From contig JAFDAJ010000014.1 of NCBI GenBank assembly GCA_019313915.1, positions 1 to 52,305 on the forward strand: a stretch of DNA of 52,305 nucleotides, given 5' to 3'. Positions 26,912 to 35,735 of the stretch are shown in pieces (position 1 is the first letter of the stretch; each line of letters starts with the position of its first letter). The stretch is from Deltaproteobacteria bacterium (GTDB lineage: Bacteria; Myxococcota_A; Polyangia; Polyangiales; Houyiibacteriaceae). The notes under the pieces were generated by a model. That model had not been told where the DNA came from. It saw only the letters and a list, made by a program, of their open reading frames with translations, and searched no databases. Made by a program: the position numbers and the translations under genes.

Positions 26912-27549
26912 GACTCCTCGCCCGTCGTGCCAGCCGGTGGGGGTTGCGAAGCGAGGCGAACGGCCTCCTTGGTAGGAGGAGGGGGCGCCGAGGTCACCGC
27001 TGCGCTGCTGCTACCACGTGGCGCGCCAAAGCTTGCAAAGCTAGAAAATTCCGCGGCTGCGGCCTCGCCGCCCTTCGTAGCGTGCGCGTCGAGGATGCGA
27101 TCCAATCGCTCTACGTCTAGGTTTTCGTAATAGTAGTCGTTGATCTGGACCATCGGGGCCTGCCCGCAGGCAGCCAGACACTCGGCCTTGAGCAGCGTGA
27201 ACTTGCCGTCCGAGCTGGTGTGACCGGCGGTGCAGCCGAGCTTCTTCTCCAGATGGTCCTGAATCGCCTTCCCGCCACGCAGGTCGCAGGAAAGCGTCCG
27301 GCAGACCCAAACGACGTTCTCTCCAACCGGCTCATCGAAAAACATCGTGTAGAAGGTCACGACGCCTGTGATGATCGCGGTCGAGAGCTCAAGACGCTCC
27401 GCGACATACTCGACGACTTCGGGGCTAATCCATCCGTTCTGTCGCTGACAAAGCCACAGAACCGGTAGGAGCGCCGCACGACGCTCGGGATAGCGGGTCA
27501 AAACGTCGTCGACCTGTTGTTCGCGTTCCGGCGTAAGCGCAAAAGCCAT
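26908..27549 (-). CDS. nuoE: NADH-quinone oxidoreductase subunit E
   Basis: NuoE is the thioredoxin-fold [2Fe-2S] subunit that pairs with NuoF. The cluster Cys are VCRTLSC and AECLAAC, with the typical 4-residue and 3-residue spacings. The N-terminal helical part is LTPEREQQVDDVL..YPERRAALLPVLWL. A C-terminal tail of about 50 residues rich in Ala, Ser and Pro (from about residue 165) is longer than in E. coli. The ATG at 27549 is preferred to an in-frame ATG at 27585, because the added residues lie upstream of the family's usual N-terminus. Confidence 0.95.
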   Translation of the reverse strand: MAFALTPEREQQVDDVLTRYPERRAALLPVLWLCQRQNGWISPEVVEYVAERLELSTAIITGVVTFYTMFFDEPVGENVVWVCRTLSCDLRGGKAIQDHLEKKLGCTAGHTSSDGKFTLLKAECLAACGQAPMVQINDYYYENLDVERLDRILDAHATKGGEAAAAEFSSFASFGAPRGSSSAAVTSAPPPPTKEAVRLASQPPPAGTTGEES

Positions 27550-27563
27550 GGCAGGGCGAGCGG

Positions 27564-27592
27564 ACGCTAGGCCCGTGGGGCTCACCTGTCAA
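27564..27592 (-). promoter_or_regulatory. Putative promoter of the nuo operon
   Basis: Read on the minus strand, a perfect TTGACA (27592-27587) is followed by a 17-bp spacer and a weak -10 TAGCGT (27569-27564). Transcription would begin about 8 bp before the nuoE ATG at 27549, giving an almost leaderless mRNA, in line with the absence of a Shine-Dalgarno sequence there. The -10 matches only half of the consensus. Confidence 0.4.
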
Positions 27593-27624
27593 GCTCGGCA
27601 GAACAGTGATAACCCCCGCCCCTG

Positions 27625-28143
27625 ATGATGGAAGACGCGCCACAACCGCCACAGCAAAATATCGGGCTATGGGTCGGCCTCGGCTGCCTTGGCGTCCTGG
27701 TGCTCTCCTGTTGTCTCCTAACCTTTTGGGTGCAGTCCTACGGATTGCGCTTCATCTTGGCCCAGGGGGACGGGACCAAGATCTGGTTCTCGCGGATGAT
27801 TCTCGTCGGCGCCCTCGAGGGGACGCGCAAGACCTGCACCGAGGGGGTGATCAGCGAGGACACACTTCCCTGGTTCCACCCCGACATGCCATCGGCGGCC
27901 CGAAACCGCGCATGCTTGCTCGATGAGGCGACCCTCCGCGCGCTCAGCTCGCCGGAGCAAGCCTCAGCGGTTCCACTCACGCAAGCCGGCCGCGCCGAGC
28001 TCGGAACGCGGTTCGACATGGATCCGGCGTTCTGCTTCGAGCACGCGACCGAGCAGATGAGCGCGGTCGGGTGCTTCGACTCTGACGGCGGCCCAAGTGC
28101 GATTCCGTATCAGATCATCGATCTGACTCTGCATCGCCAGTAA
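27625..28143 (+). CDS. Hypothetical single-pass membrane protein
   Basis: A 172-residue protein not recognised. Residues 13-35 form a hydrophobic helix rich in Leu, Val and Cys (LGCLGVLVLSCCLLTF), following a short Pro/Gln-rich N-terminus, so it is probably anchored with the bulk outside the cytosol. The soluble part has several Cys (TCTEG, RACLLD, FCFEH, VGCFD) that could form disulfides. A second ATG follows immediately at 27628. The tail overlaps the next convergent gene by 29 bp. Confidence 0.6.
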   Translation: MMEDAPQPPQQNIGLWVGLGCLGVLVLSCCLLTFWVQSYGLRFILAQGDGTKIWFSRMILVGALEGTRKTCTEGVISEDTLPWFHPDMPSAARNRACLLDEATLRALSSPEQASAVPLTQAGRAELGTRFDMDPAFCFEHATEQMSAVGCFDSDGGPSAIPYQIIDLTLHRQ

Positions 28144-28744
28144 CCTCGAGGGGCGTGCGCCGGTACGCGACGGTCAACCCCGCACTGCCCGCATAGTCTC
28201 GGGGCCGCAGTTGCAACAGCACGCACGGTTCAGAACCGCCTTCGGTGACACAATTAGCGAGCCCCGCGAACGTGCGCTGCTGACGTAGCCCGTACCACTT
28301 CAGTCCAACCGGAAGCTCGCGCTCGCGTGGATGTCGCATGGTCGATGCGGACCCGTCCGTCTCGAGAAAGATGACCTCCGCTTGGAGTACGTTCGGATTC
28401 TCCGAAAAGGTATAGTCGAGCATCCGCCAGAACAGGGCCTCACCATGCTCGAGCTGCTCGTCCGTGACCTCCACCCTATCGGCCCGCATCCGCTCGAGAA
28501 GCGGCTTCAGGTTGTCGGGAAGCGACTCCTCATCACCGTTCATGGCATTGACCAGCAATCGCTGCCGGCGGACGTCGGCGCGCAACTCGAGGAGTTTCCG
28601 CGCCCGCAAACGTAGATCGCCGAAGCTCTCGATGTAAGGCTGTGCGGCCCTGACCGCCTCGGCCTTTCCAGTGCACCCGCCCAAAAGCGCGACCAGGAGC
28701 AGTAGCCGGAGACTGTCGAGGAGCCGTCTAAATCCGCGGCGCAT
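28115..28744 (-). CDS. Hypothetical lipoprotein
   Basis: A protein of about 209 residues with a lipoprotein signal: a basic MRRGFRRLLDSL start, a hydrophobic run and the lipobox LLGGC near residue 24. After the Cys comes a helical region rich in Arg, Leu and Glu, then a strand-rich part with two further Cys (LANCV, EPCVL). The ATG at 28744 is chosen because it puts the signal at the N-terminus; a longer frame starts at 28780 close to the mlaF start. No family recognised. Confidence 0.65.
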   Translation of the reverse strand: MRRGFRRLLDSLRLLLLVALLGGCTGKAEAVRAAQPYIESFGDLRLRARKLLELRADVRRQRLLVNAMNGDEESLPDNLKPLLERMRADRVEVTDEQLEHGEALFWRMLDYTFSENPNVLQAEVIFLETDGSASTMRHPRERELPVGLKWYGLRQQRTFAGLANCVTEGGSEPCVLLQLRPRDYAGSAGLTVAYRRTPLEVTGDAESDR

Positions 28745-28794
28745 GGCCGTTACAGTAGTCGACGGGTCGCGCAACCCCAACTAAAGTCAGCCCG

Positions 28795-29568
28795 ATGGCA
28801 CTCATCGAGTTTCGAGGGGTCAAGAAGGCCTTTGGGCGGAAGGTCGTGTATCGGGACCTGAACCTCGACGTGAACGAGCGTGAGGTGCTGACGATCATCG
28901 GAGGCTCCGGCCAGGGTAAGAGCGTCATGCTCAAGATGCTGATTGGGTTGCTCGACATCGATGGCGGTAGCATCTCGTTCGACGGTTGCGAGATCTCGGG
29001 AATGACGGAGGCCCAGTACTCCCCGATTCGTAGACGGGTGGCGATGCTGTTTCAGGCCGGCGCACTCTTTGACTCGCTCAGCACCAAGGAGAACGTCGCA
29101 TACGGCCTGCGCGAACAACTCGACATGAGTGAAACGCAGATCTCGGAGCGCGTCCGCGAGTCGCTCACCTACGTCGGGCTGCCCGGCACCGAAGAAACCG
29201 CGCCCTCGGACTTGTCTGCTGGTATGAAGAAGCGAGTCTCGCTGGCGAGGGCGCTTGCGATCCGGCCGGAGGTCCTCCTCTACGACGAGCCGACGACCGG
29301 GCTCGACCCCATCAACGTCACCCGCATCGCCGATCTCATCCAGTATTTGAATGAGACGCTCGATGTGACCTCGGTGGTGGTGACGCACGACATGGACACG
29401 GCCCTGGCGATCAGCGACCGCATCGCAATGATCCATGAGGGGTTCGTCATTTTCTCTGGAACGCCGGACGAGCTCCGGGCCTCGGACAACCCGCAGGTTC
29501 GTGACTTCATCGAGGGCAACGCTCCGGTCGACGAGGACACCGAAACTCTGCTAAAGAGTGCGGGGTAA
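28795..29568 (+). CDS. mlaF: MlaF-type ABC transporter ATP-binding protein
   Basis: A 257-residue ATPase of the Mla/MCE phospholipid transporter, acting on the cytosolic face of the inner membrane. Walker A reads GGSGQGKS, the Q-loop is LFQAGALFDSL, the signature LSAGMKKRVSLARA, Walker B LLYDEPTTGLD, and the switch His is in VVTHDM. The sequence FQAGALFDSL and GMKKRVSLARA are characteristic of the MlaF/Ttg2A group. It precedes the MCE-domain gene by 20 bp. The permease gene mlaE, normally next to it, is not here. Confidence 0.92.
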   Translation: MALIEFRGVKKAFGRKVVYRDLNLDVNEREVLTIIGGSGQGKSVMLKMLIGLLDIDGGSISFDGCEISGMTEAQYSPIRRRVAMLFQAGALFDSLSTKENVAYGLREQLDMSETQISERVRESLTYVGLPGTEETAPSDLSAGMKKRVSLARALAIRPEVLLYDEPTTGLDPINVTRIADLIQYLNETLDVTSVVVTHDMDTALAISDRIAMIHEGFVIFSGTPDELRASDNPQVRDFIEGNAPVDEDTETLLKSAG

Positions 29569-29588
29569 GGGGCTGGGCAGGACAACCA

Positions 29589-30716
29589 ATGAAGACGACC
29601 GCCGGTACTCGCCTTCGTGTTGGCATTTTTGTATTGGTCGCCCTGGTGATCGGCGCGAGCATTTCCTTTGCGATCGGCGCACAGGAAAACATCTTTGCGT
29701 CGAAGACGACGTATTTCGCAATCTTCGACGACGTCGGCGGCCTACAAAAGGGCAACACGGTCCGGGTAGCGGGCGTAAACGTCGGCTCGGTCACCGAGGT
29801 CGTCATCGGCGAGTCCGGTCGTATCGAGGTCTACTTCCGCGTGATCGACGATGCGACCCATCTGATCCGGGGCGAGCTCGGCCTAGTCCTGCCGGAGGCG
29901 GACCCGAAGCCGAGCTTTGCCGCGATTGGGAGCAAGGGCCTGCTCGGCGACCGCATCATCGAGATTGGCGTCGGCTCTGACGAATACGCAGAATGGGATC
30001 CGGACGAACCGGTTCCGGTCTCCGTCGGTGGCGGCATCATGGCGTTGGCTGAGCGCACCCTGATCGAAGCCGAAGGGACTGCGCACAACCTGCGACTCGC
30101 GACCGACCCCTTCTCCGACCAGGAGTTCTCGAACGATCTCAAGGAAACCGCGCGCAACCTCGCGAAGGCCAGCGGCGCAATCGCAAGCGGGGAAGGAACA
30201 ATCGCGCGATTAATGAACGATGCCGAGCTCGGGCGCGACGTAAAGGGCGCGGTGAAAGAGCTACGTGCGGCTGGCAAGCAAGTCGCAGCGCTTGGCAAGA
30301 ACCTCAACAAAATCACCGAAGACATCCAGACGAACGAGGGCACGGCGCACGCACTGATCTATGGAACGGAAGGTGCCGATGCCATTCGGAACATCCGCGA
30401 CACCTTCAGCCAGCTGAACACCATCCTGACCGAGGTTCGCGAAGGAGACGGCGCCGTCAATCAGCTGATCTACGGCGAGCTCGGCGATTCGTTCATGGAC
30501 AACCTGCAGAACGCGAGCGACGACATCGCCTTCCTAACCAAAGAGGCGCGCGACGGCAAAGGCACGGTTGGCGCGCTGCTGACGGACCCCTCGATCTACG
30601 AGGACATCAAGCGCCTGGTGGGCGACCTCGAGCGCAACGACATTCTTCGGGCGCTGGTGCGCTACTCGATCCGGCGGGACGAACCTCGCGAGCCGGTCGA
30701 AGTGACCGAAGAGTAA
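29589..30716 (+). CDS. mlaD: MlaD-family MCE-domain protein
   Basis: A 375-residue periplasm-facing substrate-binding subunit of an Mla-type lipid transporter. An N-terminal membrane helix (about residues 8-28) is followed by one MCE domain (about 38-120: [31 protein letters not shown]). The remaining 240 residues are predicted helical, with repeated [18 protein letters not shown] and GKGTVGALL blocks, as in long MCE proteins that build needle- or tunnel-like extensions. It lies between mlaF and thyA with short gaps. Confidence 0.88.
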   Translation: MKTTAGTRLRVGIFVLVALVIGASISFAIGAQENIFASKTTYFAIFDDVGGLQKGNTVRVAGVNVGSVTEVVIGESGRIEVYFRVIDDATHLIRGELGLVLPEADPKPSFAAIGSKGLLGDRIIEIGVGSDEYAEWDPDEPVPVSVGGGIMALAERTLIEAEGTAHNLRLATDPFSDQEFSNDLKETARNLAKASGAIASGEGTIARLMNDAELGRDVKGAVKELRAAGKQVAALGKNLNKITEDIQTNEGTAHALIYGTEGADAIRNIRDTFSQLNTILTEVREGDGAVNQLIYGELGDSFMDNLQNASDDIAFLTKEARDGKGTVGALLTDPSIYEDIKRLVGDLERNDILRALVRYSIRRDEPREPVEVTEE

Positions 30717-30720
30717 GGCG

Positions 30721-31563
30721 ATGCGAGTATATCTCGATCTCCTGCGAAAGGTGCTGGACCAAGGCGTCCAACGCGAAGACCGCACCGGCACCGGCACGCG
30801 AAGCCTGTTCGGCTATCAGATGCGAGCTGACCTTCGTGAAGGCTTCCCACTTCTCACCACCAAGAAGGTTCACCTGAAATCGATCATCCACGAGCTGTTG
30901 TGGTTCGTCCGCGGGCAAACTCACGTTAGCCACCTACAAGAAGTGGGCGTCTCGATTTGGGACGAATGGGCCAGCGCGGAACAAACCGCGCTGTTTGGGC
31001 GAAAAGAAGGCGACCTCGGCCCGGTGTACGGGCATCAGTGGCGAAACTTCGGCGCGACCGAGCGCGAGGACGGCTCGTACGAGCGCGACGGCTTCGACCA
31101 ACTCTCCTATGTGCTCGATCAGATTCGCGACAACCCCGACAGCCGGCGACTGATCATCTCGGGGTGGAACCCTTCGGAGGCCGAGCGCGTAGCCCTGCCC
31201 CCTTGTCACACGTTGTTTCAGTTTTACGTTAGTGAAGGCCGCCTGAGCTGTCAGCTTTACCAACGCAGCGCGGACGTCTTTCTAGGGGTCCCCTTCAATA
31301 TCGCGAGCTACGCACTTCTGACCATGATGATCGCCTCGGTTGCCGGCTTGAAGCCGGGCGACTTCGTTCACACGTTCGGTGACGTTCATCTCTACAACAA
31401 CCACGTCGACCAAGCCCGGCTGCAACTCTCGCGCCAGCCGCGCCCGTTGCCGACCATGCAGATCGACCCGTCGGTCGACAACCTATTCGACTTCCGGCAC
31501 GAGCATTTCCAACTCAAAGACTACCTGCCTTATCCCCGTATCAAAGCCCCGGTGGCGGTGTGA
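30721..31563 (+). CDS. thyA: Thymidylate synthase
   Basis: ThyA methylates dUMP to dTMP using methylenetetrahydrofolate. The 280-residue protein carries [34 protein letters not shown], the catalytic Cys162 in [36 protein letters not shown] and HLYNNHVDQ. All substrate-binding blocks are present; a short insertion before YGHQWRNFG makes it slightly longer than the E. coli enzyme. It overlaps folA by 4 bp, a natural pairing because ThyA produces dihydrofolate for FolA. Confidence 0.97.
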   Translation: MRVYLDLLRKVLDQGVQREDRTGTGTRSLFGYQMRADLREGFPLLTTKKVHLKSIIHELLWFVRGQTHVSHLQEVGVSIWDEWASAEQTALFGRKEGDLGPVYGHQWRNFGATEREDGSYERDGFDQLSYVLDQIRDNPDSRRLIISGWNPSEAERVALPPCHTLFQFYVSEGRLSCQLYQRSADVFLGVPFNIASYALLTMMIASVAGLKPGDFVHTFGDVHLYNNHVDQARLQLSRQPRPLPTMQIDPSVDNLFDFRHEHFQLKDYLPYPRIKAPVAV

Positions 31564-32057
31564 CCGACTCCCAGCCGGCTCCCGCGTCGCTTGCGTTGAT
31601 CGTGGCGGTCGCCCGCAACGGCGTGATCGGCAACGACGGCACACTGCCGTGGCACATCTCCGAAGACCTCAAACACTTCAAGGAGACGACCAGCGGCCAC
31701 GCGATCATCATGGGCCGCAAGACCCATGACTCGATCGGCCGTCCGCTTCCCAAGCGCCGCAACATCGTCGTCACGCGCCAATCACACCCTCTGTTCCCAG
31801 GCTGCGAAACCGCCAATAGCCTCAACGACGCCATCGCCCTCGCAAGGACGACCGACGACTGCCCCTTCATCATCGGAGGCGCAAGCCTATACGAAGAAGC
31901 ACTACCAATCGCCACCGAGCTTCACTTGACGACAATCGATGAGGACGTCGACGGAGATACCTATTTCCCGGAGGACTTGTCGGACTTCGTGGAGGTGAAG
32001 CGTCAGGAGGGGGAGACACCGGGCGTGGTCTTCAAAGTGCTGCGGCGCAAAGTCTGA
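31560..32057 (+). CDS. folA: Dihydrofolate reductase
   Basis: FolA regenerates tetrahydrofolate from dihydrofolate with NADPH. The 165-residue protein shows [55 protein letters not shown] and [14 protein letters not shown], including the acidic catalytic residue in EDL. The GTG start overlaps the thyA stop by 4 bp, so translation is likely coupled. Confidence 0.96.
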   Translation: MTDSQPAPASLALIVAVARNGVIGNDGTLPWHISEDLKHFKETTSGHAIIMGRKTHDSIGRPLPKRRNIVVTRQSHPLFPGCETANSLNDAIALARTTDDCPFIIGGASLYEEALPIATELHLTTIDEDVDGDTYFPEDLSDFVEVKRQEGETPGVVFKVLRRKV

Positions 32058-32064
32058 AACTCGA

Positions 32065-32088
32065 GCCCCGAGGCCCAAGGCCCGGGGC
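32065..32088. terminator. GC-rich hairpin between convergent folA and protease gene
   Basis: GCCCCG-A-GGCC then CAA then GGCC-CGGGGC folds into a 10-bp stem with one bulged A and a 3-nt loop. It lies 7 bp after the folA stop and 17 bp beyond the protease stop. No T tract follows on either strand, so terminator function is only likely, not shown. Confidence 0.45.
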
Positions 32089-32105
32089 CGCTAGACCTGC
32101 ATCGG

Positions 32106-33416
32106 CTATCGGGACGCGATCTCTCGCTTCAGCACCTCATACCCCCGTTGCCCCTGTGAGTCGTCTACGAAGATCGCTGGCGTCTTCCCGGTCGCCTCCG
32201 GCGCCCGCTTGCTCACCGGCTTCCCTTGGACCCCAACGCCCTTCGGTTGGGCCGCCAGATGTCGCTCTAGCTCCTCCTCGCGTATTGGCTCCGGCTCGCC
32301 TTCCTGGCGGGGTTGCTCAGCGACGAGATCGGGAGTGATGCCTTCTGCCTGAATCGAGCGGCCCGACGGCGTGTAGTAGCGATAAGTGGTGAGCTTCAAT
32401 GCGCTGCCACCCGGGAGCTCGAATATGTTTTGCACACTGCCTTTGCCGAACGATCGAACTCCGACCAGCACCGCGCGCTTGTGGTCGCGTAGCGCGCCCG
32501 CAACGATTTCCGATGCGCTCGCAGTGTTCTCGTTGATCAGAACCACGATAGGCCATTTCGGACGGGTCCCGGCCCTCCGCGCCGAGTACTCGCTGATCTT
32601 CTCGCCGCCGCGTCCACGCGTGCTGACGATGACCCCGGATGCGAGGAGCTCGTCGCTCACCCACACGGCTTCGTGCAGCAAGCCGCCCCCGTTGTCCCGG
32701 AGGTCGAGTAAGAGGCCAGTCACGCCACCCTGCCTACGTCGCTTCACCACCACCTGGTCGAGCGCGTCGCTGAGTAGCCTGGCGGTCCCATCCTGAAACG
32801 CTTTGATCCGCACGTAGACGAGGCCGTCATCCAAGAGCTGCATCTCGATGGGATCGACATCGATGAACGCACGAGTCAGCGTGCGCTCGATCGCTTTCTC
32901 ATGTCCATCGCGTCGGATGGTGACGTCGACGGTCGTTCCCGGCTCGCCGCGAATGCGCAGCACCGCGTCGTACAGTCGGACGTCCCGGGCGTCCTCTGCG
33001 TCGATGGTCAAGAATCGGTCGCCCGGCCGCAGGCCCGCCTTCGCAGCAGGGCCTCCGTCAAACACCGAAAGAATCGTTAACCAGCCATCACGCGTGGAAA
33101 CTTCCACGCCAACCCCAGCGAACCGCCCCTCGGCGTCGCTCTTGAGAATCTCGTACTCTTCGGGATCCAGGAACACGCTGTGGGGATCGAGAGAATCGGC
33201 GAGCCCCCGGATCGCTCCGTAGACGAGGCTCTCCTGATCGACCGGCTCGAGGTAGCTCAGCTCGATGTATGCCAGCGCGCGCGCGAAGATCGACAGCGGC
33301 TCGAACGGACTGCGCCGCGCTGGGGCCTCCGATGCCATCGCCGCGACGAGCACCACAGCCAGCATGCCAACGAAGGCCAAACGGATCATTTTGCGGCCGG
33401 ATTTGTGACGGAACAT
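32106..33416 (-). CDS. S41-family C-terminal processing protease (CtpA-like)
   Basis: A periplasmic serine protease of about 436 residues. A basic N-terminus with a hydrophobic signal/anchor (IRLAFVGMLAVVLVAAMA) is followed by a helical region, a PDZ domain (FAGVGVEVSTRDGWLTILSV..GGPAAKAGLRPGDRFLTID) and the S41 catalytic domain. The latter has LLLDLRDNGGG, the catalytic Ser in NENTASASEIVAGAL and the catalytic Lys in SFGKGSVQ. The C-terminal 70 residues are polar. The ATG at 33416 is chosen because it places the signal near the N-terminus; an in-frame ATG at 33500 adds unlikely sequence. Confidence 0.9.
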   Translation of the reverse strand: MFRHKSGRKMIRLAFVGMLAVVLVAAMASEAPARRSPFEPLSIFARALAYIELSYLEPVDQESLVYGAIRGLADSLDPHSVFLDPEEYEILKSDAEGRFAGVGVEVSTRDGWLTILSVFDGGPAAKAGLRPGDRFLTIDAEDARDVRLYDAVLRIRGEPGTTVDVTIRRDGHEKAIERTLTRAFIDVDPIEMQLLDDGLVYVRIKAFQDGTARLLSDALDQVVVKRRRQGGVTGLLLDLRDNGGGLLHEAVWVSDELLASGVIVSTRGRGGEKISEYSARRAGTRPKWPIVVLINENTASASEIVAGALRDHKRAVLVGVRSFGKGSVQNIFELPGGSALKLTTYRYYTPSGRSIQAEGITPDLVAEQPRQEGEPEPIREEELERHLAAQPKGVGVQGKPVSKRAPEATGKTPAIFVDDSQGQRGYEVLKREIASR

Positions 33417-33435
33417 GAGCTTCAGACCTTTGTCA

Positions 33436-33464
33436 TTGACACTGCATCTATCCCTGGGTAGGAC
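33436..33464 (+). promoter_or_regulatory. Putative promoter of the small RHH-like gene
   Basis: TTGACA at 33436-33441, a 17-bp spacer and a weak -10 TAGGAC at 33459-33464 lie in the divergent gap between the protease gene and the small gene at 33530. The -35 is perfect, the -10 half-matched. Confidence 0.4.
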
Positions 33465-33529
33465 CACGAGATAGTTGAACGGCGCGGTTTCGCCAGCCAC
33501 TACCGCCTACGCACGGAGGATTACTTACG

Positions 33530-33730
33530 ATGTCCACGACTGATAAGCGCAAGCAGAGCCTCTACTTCCCTGAATCGATGCTACACGACATCAAGCACGA
33601 ATCGGCAAGGCTGGATCGCTCCCTCTCGTGGATCGTCCAGCGCTGCGTGAAGATCGCCCTTCCCGAGATTCGCAAGCTGCCCTCCGTCAACGACATCCCG
33701 GACACGCCGGAAAGCGCCGCCGAGAAATAA
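33530..33730 (+). CDS. Small ribbon-helix-helix-like protein (TIGR04563-like)
   Basis: A 66-residue basic protein. The segment KQSLYFPESMLHDIKHESARLDRS, followed by LSWIVQRCVKIALPEI, has the strand-helix-helix pattern of ribbon-helix-helix DNA-binding proteins and matches a small-protein family common in myxobacteria, which I believe is TIGR04563. A clear GGAGG site lies 9 bp before the ATG. Its target is unknown. The alpha/beta hydrolase gene begins 11 bp after its stop, so both may be co-transcribed. Confidence 0.75.
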   Translation: MSTTDKRKQSLYFPESMLHDIKHESARLDRSLSWIVQRCVKIALPEIRKLPSVNDIPDTPESAAEK

Positions 33731-33741
33731 GCTCGCCGGGC

Positions 33742-34629
33742 GTGGAGTACGACCGCGAAGGTTTCGTCGACGCGGCGGACGGTACGCAGCTCTTTTACGA
33801 GGAGCGTGGTCAGGGTGAGCCGGCCGTCGTTCTCACCGACGGAATCGGTTGTGACGGGTTTGCGTGGCGCTATCTCGCTCCCCGGCTCGCCCAGCACCAC
33901 CGCGTCCTCCACTGGCATTTTCGCGGGCACGGTCGAAGCGGGCCTCCGATCGACCACGACCAACTGTCGATCGAGGACCTCGCTCGCGACCTCCAACGCA
34001 TCTGTGAGGAGCGCGATATCGTGCGTCCTGTGATCGTCGCGCACTCGATGGGCGTGCAAGTCGCACTCGAGACGTACCGGCAACACCCGGACGGCGTCGG
34101 TGCGCTGATTCTCATGTGCGGGACGTTTGGCCGAATCACTTCCACGTTTCACGGCACCGACCTGCTCGACCAGGTCCTACCTGGCCTCATTCGAGGGACG
34201 CGGATGTTCCCGGGCGTAGCACGCGCGGTCTGGGGACGCGTCCCGGCAGCCATGGCCTTTCGTGTCGCGTGTGCAGGTCGAGAGCTCGATGGCGAACGCA
34301 TTCAACAGGAAGACTTCCAGCGCTACTGGGAGCATGCCGCTCTGATGAACCCCGACGTATTCTTGCGCATGCTCCAGTTCGCAGGCGACCACGACGCGCG
34401 CGGATTCCTTGCCAACATCGAAGTCCCGACGCTGGTCGTGGCCGCGGAGCACGACACGTTCACGCCGATGACGCTCGCTGAAGAAATGGCGGATGCAATC
34501 CCCGACGCAGAGCTCGAGGTCGTCGATGGGGCGAGCCACGCAGCGCCCGTCGAGCAACCAGATCGCATCGCTGAGCGGGTCGAGGACTTCCTGTCCTCAC
34601 GGCTGGGGCTCGTTCGGACGCCCGCCTAG
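33742..34629 (+). CDS. Alpha/beta hydrolase
   Basis: A 295-residue alpha/beta-hydrolase-fold protein. The early block FYEERGQGEPAVVLTDG and HFRGHGRSGPP are typical. The nucleophile elbow is AHSMGVQ with Ser; the acid is probably Asp in AEHDTFTP and the His in GASHAAPVEQPD. The oxyanion region reads TDGIGCDGFAW instead of the usual HG motif. The GTG at 33742 is chosen because a longer reading from 33628 overlaps the small gene and adds Arg-rich out-of-context sequence. The TAG is inside a CTAG shared with the next gene's stop. Substrate unknown. Confidence 0.82.
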   Translation: MEYDREGFVDAADGTQLFYEERGQGEPAVVLTDGIGCDGFAWRYLAPRLAQHHRVLHWHFRGHGRSGPPIDHDQLSIEDLARDLQRICEERDIVRPVIVAHSMGVQVALETYRQHPDGVGALILMCGTFGRITSTFHGTDLLDQVLPGLIRGTRMFPGVARAVWGRVPAAMAFRVACAGRELDGERIQQEDFQRYWEHAALMNPDVFLRMLQFAGDHDARGFLANIEVPTLVVAAEHDTFTPMTLAEEMADAIPDAELEVVDGASHAAPVEQPDRIAERVEDFLSSRLGLVRTPA

Positions 34630-35735
34630 TACTCAGTGCGGAAGAGTTGCTGTCCCATCAGGACAAACGTGCCTTGAGGGACGTACGACTCGTTCGACAC
34701 GCGAACGAATGTGCCGTTCGAGCTGCCCACGTCGGTGAGAAAGATGTGCCCGAGCTCGGAATTGACGCGGCAGTGGAGGCCAGAAACGTATCCATCTTCC
34801 GGAAACACCACGTCGCCGCGCTCGCGGCCGAGATGGATCCCCTGAGGCGGAATCGGATAGCAGTTACCCGTGGTCTGGCGGCCGATCATGAGTGCGATGC
34901 GACCCAGATAGCCGCGGTGAGGGCTCCCCATGTACTGGGTGCCGTCGGCCGACGGGTCCGGCGCGACCGGCGCCTCGAACCGAAGGATCTCCTGCCCGAC
35001 ACGGAAGACGCTCCCATCGAAGAGCTCGATCGGCACCTCGGGCTCGATTCGAATGTAGACCCCGTTGAGGCTTTCCATGTCCCTGACGACGAGCTGGTTG
35101 CCCTCGAAGCGGAACTCCGCGTGCTCCGGCGAAAGATATGCATCGTTGGCAAAGATGCCACCGGTGCCTCGGCCGATCAGGGTGCGGTCCGCGGACAAAG
35201 AAAACGACTCGCCTTCGGAACCGTCTGGCTGAATCAGCACCAAGCGCGCACGTGCCGTGGCCTGCTGAGAGGCTTCGGCAACGGCCGGCTCCGAGACACG
35301 TTCTGCTGGCGCATCGACGGAAGCTTCAGCCAGCGCCTCGCTGGAAGCTTCCGCATGCAGATCGTCACCACATACGTGGCAAAAACGGAAGCTCTCGGGA
35401 ACCTGCGAACCGCAGTGAGGACACGGCAACGTCTCGTCACCAAGCGGCGCCAACTCGGGCGGCAGCGGGTCCTCCACGGGAACCGGCTTCGACCGCAGAG
35501 GCTCGACCGGGGTTGGATCCAGCTCGAGTTGCGGCGCCGATGCCAGCGCCTCGGCCCGTCCGCCTTGCGCCTGGGGAGCGTTGGTCGTCCTGCCCGGCGA
35601 GGGCGTACCACCGGGGGGCGTAGGCGCCGACAAGGACCTTGGCTTCGAGGACTGTCGCGGAAGCTCTGCGCCACATCCGAGACAGAACTTGTAGTGGTCC
35701 TGGTTTTCCTTGCTGCATCGGGAACAGACGATCAC
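34626..35735 (-). CDS. Zinc-ribbon protein with two FHA domains
   Basis: A 369-residue cytosolic protein. Two small zinc ribbons are visible: CSRCSKENQDHYKFCLGCG at residues 4-22, and CPHCG..FRFCHVCG near residue 105. Between them is a Pro/Ala-rich linker. Two FHA (phosphothreonine-binding) domains follow, near residues 180-260 (LIGRGTGGIFANDAYLSPEHAEF..MESLNGVYIR) and 285-369 (HLGRERGDVVFPEDGYVSGLHCRV..GSSNGTFVR). It forms an operon with a related gene upstream, overlapping by 4 bp. A role in Ser/Thr kinase signalling is inferred from the domains. Confidence 0.85.
   Translation of the reverse strand: MIVCSRCSKENQDHYKFCLGCGAELPRQSSKPRSLSAPTPPGGTPSPGRTTNAPQAQGGRAEALASAPQLELDPTPVEPLRSKPVPVEDPLPPELAPLGDETLPCPHCGSQVPESFRFCHVCGDDLHAEASSEALAEASVDAPAERVSEPAVAEASQQATARARLVLIQPDGSEGESFSLSADRTLIGRGTGGIFANDAYLSPEHAEFRFEGNQLVVRDMESLNGVYIRIEPEVPIELFDGSVFRVGQEILRFEAPVAPDPSADGTQYMGSPHRGYLGRIALMIGRQTTGNCYPIPPQGIHLGRERGDVVFPEDGYVSGLHCRVNSELGHIFLTDVGSSNGTFVRVSNESYVPQGTFVLMGQQLFRTEY

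Noticed and set aside
33628-33741. Upstream extension of the alpha/beta hydrolase
   Set aside because: It overlaps the small RHH-like gene in another frame and has an Arg-rich composition not seen in homologues.
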